The position numbers and the translations under genes are program-made. This document shows, piece after piece, positions 43,951 to 55,400 of a DNA stretch of 64,000 nt. Positions within the stretch are counted from its first letter, which is position 1. Each line of letters starts with the position of its first letter. The stretch comes from Asterias amurensis (Eukaryota > Echinodermata > Asteroidea > Forcipulatida > Asteriidae), in the NCBI RefSeq assembly GCF_032118995.1, contig NC_092666.1, positions 6,646,501-6,710,500 of the forward strand, read 5' to 3'. The notes beneath the pieces were generated by a model. The model was not told the DNA's origin. It searched no databases and saw only the letters and a list, made by a program, of their open reading frames with translations.

Positions 43951-45067
43951 CTAATTTAAAAGAATATATTTCCCTCAACTTAGCAGAGAGCACGATTGTA
44001 CTTGGCTTTAAATACACAGACAGTGAAACTTGCTTCATTTACCTTGAACTACATCTAATTGCATTCTTGTATAAAACTGTGAGTGTTTAGTTATAACAAA
44101 AAATAATAGAAGTTCTAAAAATATACAACAGATTAGCCTTTATTTACACACACGCATAAGAGATGATGACATGATGCTTAACTCCTGCACCACGTTTCTG
44201 TCAATGTATTAACACAACCAGGGCCCAATTTTAATTCCATGGTTTAACTTTCAAGAAAGTTGTTCCTGTTGCATTCAGACAGCACTGCGTAAAACCCGAT
44301 ACAATTTATCTTTGGTTTTAAGAGGTCAAAGCAAACTTGACCCCGTTCCTCTAACATCTGGTTTATTGTCTTGTTCATCGGTCACAGTGTGTTTACGTAA
44401 TGATTACGGAGGTCAATGGGTCGTCTGTTGTAAGTTAAACCGGATATGATCTTTTTTATTCTGTCCACACAGTGTTAAAAGAAAAACCTGAAAGCGGTTA
44501 TAAGATAAACCTCCTCGCTGGACGGTCTATGTTTGTGGGTTGAACTTGAATCGGATTAACTTTAATACCGTTCAGACGCACAGAGTTGAACTTGATCGGG
44601 TTGAACCTGATCGGGTTGAACCATGAGTTCAACCGACTCGGTACTGTGTCTGAACGACCTCTATGTATTTGAGGGTGATTATTACTGCCCTATGAGCGTA
44701 CATTTGAGCGCTCGTGCAAGACTAGCCTTTCACTTGAATGCGCGCGTTCGTGTGACACAGGAAAAAAACATCTTCCCATGAATGGAGGGGAAGGAGTTGT
44801 GTATGTTTATTGTATGGGATGAAACTTGCTGTTCGTTTTCTGTATTGGAGATGAAGTCGTTATTTGGCTTTTGATGATTATAGGCAAAAATATTAGCCAA
44901 GGGTTCAACTTCAGTGGTGTGTTATATTTGAGTGTATTCACCTGTAAGGTCATGAAGAAGTCATGAACCATGGGACACTTGATCAACTGCCGCTCAACAA
45001 GAATCAATTCATTCACTTAGTTGGGCAGTGCAATTTGTATTTGTCACAGCTTTAGAACATCATTCTC

Positions 45068-45126
45068 AGCTTATGAAGGTTCTTCCATCTTCTTCAGTGA
45101 CGGTACCCATAAATGCAGCAAAACCA
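45068..45126 (-). pseudogene. Relic LRR repeat downstream of NLR-B
   Basis: Same decayed unit as 26,337-26,394 (gtcactgaagaagatggaag on the minus strand). It was therefore already lost before the duplication. Confidence 0.6.
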
Positions 45127-45337
45127 ACCAAAGGTTTTGTTCCTCTCGATGTAGTGAAATACTTTACACCATGTACATTAGAACATGGAAGGAAGGATGC
45201 AGTTCAGAGTGTTGTAAAGTCACCAGTACATCATGCATGAGGACCGTTGAGATTTAGCTTGTCTTGAAGCTAGCCGTCTTTTTCACAAATTTTTTAAAAA
45301 TCTTTGGATCATCCATTGTGAATTACTCATTTATGAA

Positions 45338-48300
45338 TTATCTTCCGGTTACAACCAAATGGGGCAAACCATGCAATGCATTTTCAACATGTGTCATATC
45401 TTCATCTTCAAGATAACAGAAGCTCAAGTCAAACTTCTGAAGGTTCTCCATCTCCATGAAGTGATGGGCCCATGATGCAGCAGAATCACCAAGGTCTACA
45501 TTTTCTGAAAGACCCAACTCAACCAAGTTGGGCAGATCACACAGTGCAGGAGCAATATGTGTCATATCTTTACCTGTCAATGAGCAGCCCCTCAAGACAA
45601 GCTTCTTAAGGTTCTTCATCTTCATGAAGTGATGGGCCCATGATGCAGCAGAATCACCAAGGGATTCATTCATCGTAAGATCCAACTCAACCAAGTTGGG
45701 CAGATCACACAGTGCAGAAGCAATATGTGTCATATCTTCACCTGTCAATGAGCAGCTACTCAAGACAATTCTAAGCCTCTTACGGTTCTTCATCTTCTTG
45801 AAGTGATGGGCCCATAATGCAGCCGAACCACCAAGAGATTCATTTCCCCAAAGATTCAACTCTTACCAAGTTGGGCAGAACACACAGTGCAGGAGCAATA
45901 TGTGTAATCTCTTCGGCCGTCAATACACCGAACCACAAGTAATCCTTAAGGTTCTTCATCTTCTTGAAGTGATGGGCCCATGATGCAGCAGAACCACCAA
46001 GGTCTACATTTCCTAAAAGATTCAATTCAATCAAGTTTGGCAGATCACACAGTGCAGGAGCAATATGTGTCATATCTTCACCTGTCAATGAGCAGCCACT
46101 CAGGACAAGCTTCTGAAGGTTCTTCATCTTCTTGAAGTGATGGGCCCATGATGCAGCAGAACCACAAACGTACGGGTTACAGGAAAGATCCAACTCAACG
46201 AAGTTGGGCAGATCACACAGTGCAGGAGCAACATGTGTCATAGTTTCACCTGTCAATAAGCAGTCCCTCAAGACAAGCTTCTGAAGGCTCTTCATCTTCT
46301 TGAAGTGATGGGCCCATGATGCAGCAGAACCACCAACGTACGGGTTACCGGAAAGATCCAACTCAAGGAAGTTGGGCAGATCACACAGTGCAGGAGCAAC
46401 ATGTGTCATAGCTTCACCTGTCAATAAGCAGTCCCTCAAGACAAGCTTCTTAAGGTTCTTCATCTTCTTGAAGTGATGGGCCCATGATGCAGCAGAACCA
46501 CCAAGGGATTGATTTACCGAAAGATCCAACTCAACGAAGTTGGGCAGATCACACAGTGCAGGAGCAATATGTGTCATATCTTCACCTATCAATGAGCAGT
46601 AAGCTAAGACAAGCCTCTTAAGGTTCTTCATCTTCTTTAAGTGATGGGCCCATAATGCAGCCGAACCACCAAGAGATGTATTTGCCGGAAGATTCAACTC
46701 AACCAAGTTGGGCAGATCACACAGTGCAGGAGCAATATGTGTCATATCTTCACCCGTCAATGAGAAGCCCCTCCAGACAAGCTTCTTAAGATTCTTCATC
46801 TTCTTGAAGTGATGGGCCCATGATGCAGCAGAAAAACAAACGTACGGGTTACCGGAAAGATCCAACTCAACGAAGTTGGGCAGATCACACAGTGCAGAAA
46901 CAATATGTGTCATATCTTCACCTGTCAATGAGAAGCCCCTCCAGACAAGCTTCTTAAGATTCTTCATCTTCTTGAAGTGATGGGCCCATGATGCAGCAGA
47001 ACCGCTAAGGTATCCATTTTCCGAAAAATCCAACTCAACCAAGTTGGGCAGATCACACAGTGCAGAAACAATATGTGTCATATCTTCACCTGTCAATGAG
47101 AGGCCCCTCCAGACAAGCCTCTTAAGGTTCTCCATCTTCTTGAAGTGATGGGCCCATGATGCAGCAGAACCGCTAAGGTATCCATTTTCCGAAAGATCCA
47201 ACTCAACCAAGTTGGGCAGATCACACAGTGCAGAAACAATATGTGTCATATCTTCACCTGTCAATGAGAAGCCCCTCAAGACAAGCCTCTTAAGGTTCTT
47301 CATCTTCTTGAAGTGATGGGCCAATGATGCAGCAGATGAGGCTGCTCCTGATAATGCAGAATATTCTTCAGTACTCTCATTCAATGTGCTAACAACTATG
47401 TCCACCTTTGAAAGATTCGTCATTAAGCTCATAGAGTCTACCAAATCTGACATACACCCACCCAAGTGACAATTAGTTACCCTTACTGACTGTACCTTCT
47501 CAAGATAATCAGTGTGTTTGTTTTCCACTGTGCATGCATGAACATTTCTAAGCAAGTATATGAATGAGTTAAGAGTGTCCCTGTTCCAACCGTCAATGTC
47601 TATATGATCTGTTAGAACAGACTTCATGAACTCCACTGGGGGTAAATCTTTTGTCTGACCCTCAAAGTAGCAGTCAAGGCCGATCTGCATCCCGCCTGGT
47701 ACTTTAGCAAGTGTTTGTAAAATGCTATTTGTACATGTCATGTTGTCACCAGCACAAAACCGCAAAATATAATCAAAGTCATCACTTCTAGAACTGATCA
47801 TTTTATCCAGGCTCTTTTGGAATTCCACCGGGTCTGTTTCTAACAAGCTTTGTAAGTATTTACCAGCACAACACTCTTGAAAAGTCTTATGAAGGAATTG
47901 AATGCTGTTGTGACTTTTCATTCCCTTCAAGACCTTTTGTCTTGTAAGAATACCTGCTTTTATGGCAGATTCAAGCACATTTGGTTCAAACACTTGCTCA
48001 GGAAAAGCAAGCTGTTGTTCTGGAGCAAGAAGACCAAGCAAGGCAATCTTTCCAAGTTCATTTGTTACTTTTGATATCTCATTTGATGACATATCAGTTT
48101 TTCTGTGAAATATGTACTCCAATGCCTCACTGTAGATACGAGACATTGTTTCTGGGAGTTTAGAATCCTCTCTCCACAAAATGCACATCAACAGAAGTAG
48201 CATTGGACTCTTTGCCAAATCAGATAAAGCATTTGAGGATTTGATCCTCCGAATAAGCATTTCTGCTTTGTCATGTTCATCCGAGTAAAATCTCTTCACA

Positions 48301-49030
48301 TACTTCTTGATATCTTCTTTATCAAAACCTTCAACCCTGACCTGTGTGAAAGGCTCTTGAATTAATGATCTTGTCACTAATTTATGATAGTGAGAGGGGC
48401 GAGTGGTAACTACAACAAAACACTCTCTGTCTTTCTTACGGTTCAAGATCTTTAGAATTGAACCAAATAAGGCTTTATCAAGGGCACGGGTCTTTAACTC
48501 ATCAAAGCCATCAAACAAGAACAGTACTTTCTCTTGATGGTGACTGATAAAAGAACTCAACGAGTTCTTATCTACACTTGTTACTCCGCTTAAAAGTTGG
48601 TCAAAAATTGAGTCAACTAGCTCTGTGCTTTGTTCAACTGCACTCATTCTTATAACAAATACAAGCTCAAACTGCTGCAGTGCTTCACCACATGCCCAAT
48701 CATAAGCCATCTTATCAATGAGGGTAGACTTCCCTCTACCAGCTAACCCATTCAAAACAGCCTGATTTATGCAATCACCATCTCTTGTTTTCTGAAGGAA
48801 AATATCCTTATATGAATCCAGTTTCTTTCCAGATTTCTCCAATGTTAATTCTGTAAAGATATCTCTGATATGTTTGGTGTCATCATCCTCCCATGGTATC
48901 AGTTTCACATAGCTACCTGTTTTCCTATAATAAGTTGCTATTGCCTCTCTACAGCTCTTTGCAGCGACCTGGGCTGCAGCGACCTGGGCTGGATCTTTTG
49001 TCGAATGGGCTCCTTGCACACTTGGTTCAT
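45338..49030 (-). CDS. NLR-B exon 5: NACHT and LRR domains
   Basis: Paralogue of NLR-A exon 5, starting after tttttaatcag at 49,030 in phase 1. The NACHT part (Walker A GLAGRGKST, Walker B LFLFDGFDEL, VVVTTRPSH) is almost identical to A; its N-terminus has an extra five-residue repeat (QVAAAQVAAK). The LRR array is longer: about 12 copies of the 57-residue unit against 7 in A, several nearly identical at DNA level (for example the WRGFSLTGEDMTHIVSALCD units). The first frame runs 1059 codons from 49,019 to 45,840. It ends through a +1 shift where aacttggttgagttg would be expected and aacttggtaagagttg is found. The LRR pattern continues in the next frame to 45,338. The changed sequence resembles a splice donor, so an intron or truncated isoform is possible. 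The shift is at a different place from that in A. Confidence 0.93.
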
Positions 49031-50943
49031 CTGATTAAAAACGAAAAACACGATATGGAACAATTATTCTTGATTCATTTTCTCCACTCCTATTGGTGGA
49101 GAGCGTGTCGCGTGGGGGTGTTTATACGGTTGATAATGACCAGCTGGAGCTGTTTATAACCGGCTGGCTTCCGCATGTTGGGTGCGTAAGATTATCACGC
49201 GGAACGCAATTTAAACCGTTTAGTAACAGCGCATAATCTGTTTCTAAGCACCCGCGCATACACACAACTTATGCCCATCAAACAGATTCTTCACAAAGTT
49301 TTTGAAAAAAATATTTCAAACCTCAAATTTTCAGTTGTCAAAGTGTCTATAATTGTATTTTTTAACATTTTTATCAAAAGGGCATTTATGAATGGGTGGT
49401 GTTGAATAAGGGAATAAAAAGTAGTGACTCGTTCTATAAACATCCGTTTAAAACCTTGCAGGGTCGTTGTCGTGCGATAAAGGTCCTCGCCTTCTGTTTG
49501 GGCCTTTATCACACAGCAACGGCCCTGCCGGTTTTAAACGGCTGTTTAAGAACTTGTCGCTACCATTTTATTCCCTTATTCAACACCATCAATAAATAAA
49601 TTCAGAACAACCTTAAGAGAGATGAATGTAGCTCTAGTACTTCATCATCCATTTATATAATCTTATAACACCCGGCCTTACAACAATTCTGCCTTTTCAT
49701 CTGTTTAGAGCGTGTCACATGATATGTCTTAGTTTTACTAGAAACCCGGCGGCCGTGTGATAGTCGTTTGCCATGCAATAGCAGACTATTACATGGCACG
49801 TGATACCCAGACGTCTTTTAACCCACCTTGAAGCCAATCAGTTGTGTGCTGTGTACCTGAAAAACACGTACGAATACACGTGTACGAGGATGATAAATAG
49901 TCTGTTGGGTGTAATGAAACAAATATTGACTGCCTTTACTTGTGCTTTGGTTAAAACTCCTGCTCTCTTGGTAATCCCCGGACCGTTCCATTTTTTCCTC
50001 AGCTTCGCCTTTTGTATTCTGGTTGGCTGAAACACGGTCACATGGGATGAACTAATATAGGCTAGTGATCGCGCGCGCGTGTTTTGCGGGAATAGTACCA
50101 GAGCGGGGAATAGTCTTTGAATATAGTGCCCGCGGTAACAGCGCCCTCTCTTGACTTGAACCATGAACAACAACTACAAAACTCCTTGTTCTGTTCTTAT
50201 TTGACATTTAAGACCGAGCTGTTATACAACACATATTGACTGGCATAAATCGGTAACTATTGTACGTCCTATTCCCCTCGGGCCTGTGAGTGACCAGAAG
50301 AGGGGCCTATTTCCCTTGGTCTTCGGCCTCGGGAAATAGGTTCGCTCTTCTGGTCACTCAAAGTCCCTCGTGGGAATAGACGTATACATAGTTACCTCGT
50401 TGCCAGTCAATATGTGTATACTAGAGCATGTCCATTCAATATCAACCACCATGGCAGGGTTTGCCCTTAACTTTGTCAGCAACTAGCCAGCAGGACCAAT
50501 TAGCTTGATATTTCACAAGTTCATCATTTTTTTCACCGGACCACTCGCAGGGTATTCTAACTGGTCTTGGGTGTTTTAACTGACATTAGGTCAGCGGACC
50601 ACTAGCGCGTAGTGTCCGAAAACAACCGGATATAAACAGAGCACCAGCTGGTCATTATCAACCGTTTAAACACCCCCATGTGATGCGCACTCCAACAATA
50701 GGAATAGCGAAACTGTCTGAGGTATTTATGAATTCCTATTAAATAGCCATAACACTAAACAAGCCAGTCGGACCACTTGGAGAGTGTTCTAACTGGTCCT
50801 CAGGTGTTTTAACTGACATTAGGTCAGCGGACCACAGTTAAGGGAGAACGCTGAATGGTTTTTATTGCAAGAAAAGCCACCGTATGCTACAATGATATCA
50901 TAAAGTGAATGGAATGTTCAAAATGTTCATGGGATGTACTTAC
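49031..50943. other. NLR-B intron 4
   Basis: 1.9 kb against 0.75 kb in A. Contains the foldback segment 49,390-49,590 shared with A, a hairpin at 50,223-50,421, and repeated gaccactngcgngtgttctaactggtc motifs (50,538-50,840). No exon supported. Confidence 0.5.
50223..50421. repeat. Foldback element in NLR-B intron 4
   Basis: Arms tatacaacacatattgactg...gagtgaccagaagagg and complement; right end cagtcaatatgtgtata. Imperfect stem of roughly 90 bp per arm. Not found in copy A. Confidence 0.8.
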
Positions 50944-51039
50944 CTAAGGTTTTGGGTTGTATTGACGTTCCACTGGCAGCAGCTTGGGGGCAGTTATCTA
51001 GTTTTTGAATATTCGGTGGAGTGCACTCTTGTCCAGATC
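50944..51039 (-). CDS. NLR-B exon 4: linker
   Basis: Acceptor aaactgtcttgtag, donor aaaccttag|gtaagt, 96 bp, phase 1/1. Encodes SGQECTPPNIQKLDNCPQAA then ASGTSIQPKTL. Several replacements and a two-codon loss relative to A, with no frame break. Confidence 0.72.
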
Positions 51040-51340
51040 CTACAAGACAGTTTAATGGGCATGATTGATCAAACATATCATTGCTTTATTTTCAAACAAA
51101 GTTTAAGGAAAGCCCATGAGATACTGGCAATCTTTCGCACTCAATGAAATTTTAGGTCTAAACTGGGAATGTTGTGAAGGGGGGCCCACATTAATTTCAG
51201 AGATTTTCTTGACGCTGCAAGCCTTGTCATCAAAACATTGCCACCAAATACAAATATTTCTGTAAGTACGTTCCAGGGGGTAGATCAGCGTTTTTTTGAA
51301 AGAGTTTATTTTATTCATATCCTCTGTTAATTCCAAACTC

Positions 51341-51732
51341 ATTAAAGGCAGTGAACACTATTGGTAATTACTCAAAAACATTATTAGCATAGAACCTTAC
51401 CTGGTAACGAGTAATGGAGAAAGGTTGATAGTATAAAATATTGTGAGAAACAACTCCCTCTGAAGTGACATAGTTTTCGAGAAAGAAGTTATTTTTGACG
51501 ATTTTGATTTTGAGACCTCAGATTTAGAATTTGAGGTCTCAAAATCAAGCATCTGAAAGCACACAACTTCATGTGGCAAGGGTGTTTTTTCTTTCATTGT
51601 TATCTCGCAACTTCGACGACCAATTGAGCCCAAATTTTCACAGGTTTGTTATTTTATATTTATACATATGTTGAGATACACCAAGTGAGAAGACTGATCT
51701 TTGACAGTTACCAATAGTGTCCAGTGTTTTTA
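51341..51732 (+). repeat. K1 MITE, full length (copy B only)
   Basis: attaaaggcagtgaacacta to accaatagtgtccagtgttt-ttaa. Lies in the B-specific insertion in intron 3. Confidence 0.9.
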
Positions 51733-51871
51733 AAACAACCAACCTGTGAATTATATTATCCATCATGACATGCTGGCCTGGAATTTCATCTTTAAAAGAG
51801 CAAGGACATTTTCTTTTTTGCAAAAGGCACGTCCGTTGTAAAATCTGAAAGTCTATGGGACACTTTTGAAG

Positions 51872-52286
51872 GGCACCAAAGCCAAGACCAGGGGCACCAA
51901 GGCCAAGACCAGGGGCACCAAGGCCAAGACCAGGGGCACCAAGGCCAAGACCAGGGGCACCAAGGCCAAGACCAGGGGCACCAAGGCCAAGACCAGGGGC
52001 AACAAGGCCAAGACTAGGGGCACCAAGGCCAAGACCAGGGGCACCAAGGCCAAGACCAGGGGCATCTCAGGCCAAGACCAGGGGCACCAAGGCCAAGACC
52101 AGGGGCACCAAGGCCAAGACCAGGGGCACCAAGGCTAAGACCAGGGGCACCAAGGCCAAGACCAGGGGCACCAAGGACAAGACCAGGGGCACCAAGGCTA
52201 AGACCAGGGGCACCAAGGCCAAGACCAGGGGCACCAAGGACAAGACCAGGGGCAACAAGGCCAAGACCAGGGGCATCTCAGGCCAT
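51872..52286. repeat. 21-bp minisatellite, about 20 units
   Basis: Unit ggggcaccaaggccaagacc-a. Being 21 bp it stays open in several frames (plus strand GTKAKTR repeats, minus strand LVLALVP repeats). There is no start context, splice border or homologue in copy A, so I regard it as non-coding. One unit carries ggcatctca instead of ggcacca at two places, indicating block duplication. Confidence 0.93.
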
Positions 52287-52452
52287 GGCCTCCGTGGACT
52301 CCATGTTAATTCCAGGCCTGACAAGTCTCACATAATAAAAAACCTACAACAATTGCCTTTTGTTTTGACAGTTATTTTGTATATTCTAAATATTGATTGC
52401 TTGATTGTTGCAAACAAAAATTATTCTTGTTTAAGACAGGTCGCCCTATGCT

Positions 52453-55400
52453 CATGGGCGTCAATCAGGGGGGGGGGGACAGGGGGACATGTCCCCCCCA
52501 CCTTTTGGAGGGTGGGGGACACAATATCAAATGTACCCCAACCTTTTTGACCACCTTTATCATGAAGCCCAAGTTTTGCACTGTGTAAGACGAAACCAGG
52601 TGTCCCTATGGGCATTAATCCCGTGGGCAAAAGATGACACAATTTTTTGAAGGGTGGGGGACACTATATCAAATGTCCCCCCTCAAAATTGGCCCTAGAT
52701 TGCATCACAGAGCATCTAAAATGCAAAATTTCCCCGGGCTCTTAATCGGGCCCGCACCTCACGACGTAAAGGCTTCCCACACGCATGGTCCATCGTTGAC
52801 AGATTTGCACCTCCCCCTGAAAGAGTGGAAGGAACGTGAACCCCCACCCCATTTTCGAAGGGTGGGGGACACAGTATCAACTGTTCCCCGTGTCTTTTGA
52901 CCACCTTTATCATGAAACTCATGTTTTGCACTCTGGAACTGTGGAGCAATGGAACACAATATTCCCACAGCTCATTGTTCTGTTTCGTTTGCCATTTGGC
53001 CGCTAAATGGCCTAAAGATTGCACCATCTAAAAATACAAAATTTTCCCGGGCCCTTAAGCGGGCCCGGACCCATGCCGTAAAGGTTTCACATTCGCGTGC
53101 TCACTCTTTGGCAGATTTGCCCCCTAAAATTCGTGTCAGATCAACACCTGAACATGCTGTTAACCAAAAAGATTCTACTGCTGCTAACATTTTTACAGAT
53201 GTTCTGTTCCATTCTGTAAGTGAAAGCCTCTTATTGGCCTAAGATTGCACCACAGAGCATCTAGAATGCAAAATTTTCCCGGGCCCTTAAGCGGGTCCGG
53301 ACCCATGCCGTAAAGGTTTCACATTTGCGTGCTCACTCTTTGGCAGATTTGCCCCCAAAAATTTGTGTCATAGATCAACACATGAACATGCTGTTAACCA
53401 AAAAGATTCTACTGCTACTCACATTTTACAGATGTTCTGTTCCATTCTGTAAGCCTCTTATTGGCCTAAAGATTGCACCACAGAGCATCTAGAATGCACA
53501 ATTTTCCCGGGCACTTAAGCGGGCCCGAACCCATGCCGTAAAGGTTTCACATTCGCGTGCTCACTCTTTGGCAGATTTGCCCCCTAAAATTCGTGTCAGA
53601 TCAACACCTGAACATGCTGTTAACCAAAAAGATTCTACTGCTGCTCACATTTTTACAGATGTTCTGTTCCATTCTGTAAGTGAAAGCCTCTTATTGGCCT
53701 AAGATTGCACCACAGAGCATCTAGAATGCAAAATTTTCCCGGGCCCTTAAGCGGGTCCGGACCCATGCCGTAAAGGTTTCACATTTGCGTGCTCACTCTT
53801 TGGCAGATTTGCCCCCAAAAATTTGTGTCATAGATCAACACATGAACATGCTGTTAACCAAAAAGATTCTACTGCTGCTCAAATTTTACAGATGTTCTGT
53901 TCCATTCTGTAAGCCTCTTATTGGCCTAAAGATTGCACCACAGAGCATCTAGAATGCACAATTTTCCCGGGCACTTAAGCGGGCCCGGACCCATGCCGTA
54001 AAGGTTTCACATTTGCGTGCTCACTCTTTGGCAGATTTGCCCCCAAAAATTTGTGTCATAGATCAACACATGAACATGCTGTTAACCAAAAAGATTCTAC
54101 TGCTGCTCACATTTTACAGATGTTCTGTTCCATTCTGTAAGCCTCTTATTGGCCTAAAGATTGCACCACAGAGCATCTAGAATGCACAATTTTCCCGGGC
54201 CCTTAAGCGGGCCCGGACCCATGCCGTAAAGGTTTCACACTCGCGTGCTCACTCTCTCACAGATTTGCCCCCTAAAACAAGGTTCGTAGATCCGCACTTG
54301 AAGGTGCTGTTAACTCAAAAGGTTCTACTGCTGCTCACATTTTACAGATGTTCTGTTCCATTCTGTAAGCCTCTTATTGGCCTAAGATTGCACCACAGAG
54401 CATCTATTATGCAAAATTTTTCCGGGTCCTTCAGCGGGCCCGGACCCATGCCGTAAAGGTTTCGCACTCGTGTGCTCACTCTTTGACAGATTTTCCCCCT
54501 AAAACTTGGTTCATAGATCCGAACTTGAAGATGCTGTTAACTCAAAAGGTTCTACTGCTGCTCACATTTTACAGATGTTCTGTGCCATTCTGTATGCATC
54601 TTATTGGCCTAAGATTGCACCTCGGAGCATCTAGAATGCAAAAAATTTCCGAGCCCTTAGGCCTGGACCCAAGGCCATAAAAGGCTTTGTGTTCCGCTTT
54701 ATAGCAGGCTCCATCTTTAATACCCACCAAGGATGAACTGCCGTCTGAGCATTATAATGCAGAAACAATATGGATATTACGAAGCTATAATTGAGTTGTT
54801 TTTTAGGTACAATAACCATGAAAGCAAAAATAGGTGTATCATAGCTTGAAATAGGCATTAAATTCCAACATCTGAGAGGGGGGAACATCACCACTCAGAC
54901 TCCCTAGATTGCATCACAGAGCATCTAAAATGCAAAATTTCCCCGGGCTCTTAATCGGGCCCGCACCTCACGACGTAAAGGCTTCCCACACGCATGGTCC
55001 ATCGTTGACAGATTTGCACCTCCCCCTGAAAGAGTGGAAGGAACGTGAACCCCCACCCCATTTTCGAAGGGTGGGGGACACAGTATCAACTGTTCCCCGT
55101 GTCTTTTGACCACCTTTATCATGAAACTCATGTTTTGCACTCTGGAACTGTGGAGCACTGGAACACAATATTCCCACAGCTCATTGTTCTGTTTCGTTTG
55201 CCATTTGGCCGCTAAATGGCCTAAAGATTGCACCATCTAAAAATACAAAATTTTCCCGGGCCCTTAAGCGGGCCCGGACCCATGCCGTAAAGGTTTCACA
55301 TTCGCGTGCTCACTCTTTGGCAGATTTGCCCCCTAAAATTCGTGTCAGATCAACACCTGAACATGCTGTTAACCAAAAAGATTCTACTGCTGCTAACATT

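Noticed and set aside
51866-52138. 90-residue plus-strand ORF of GTKAKTR repeats
   Set aside because: It is a direct reading of a 21-bp minisatellite with no splice sites or conserved start, and the opposite strand is equally open.
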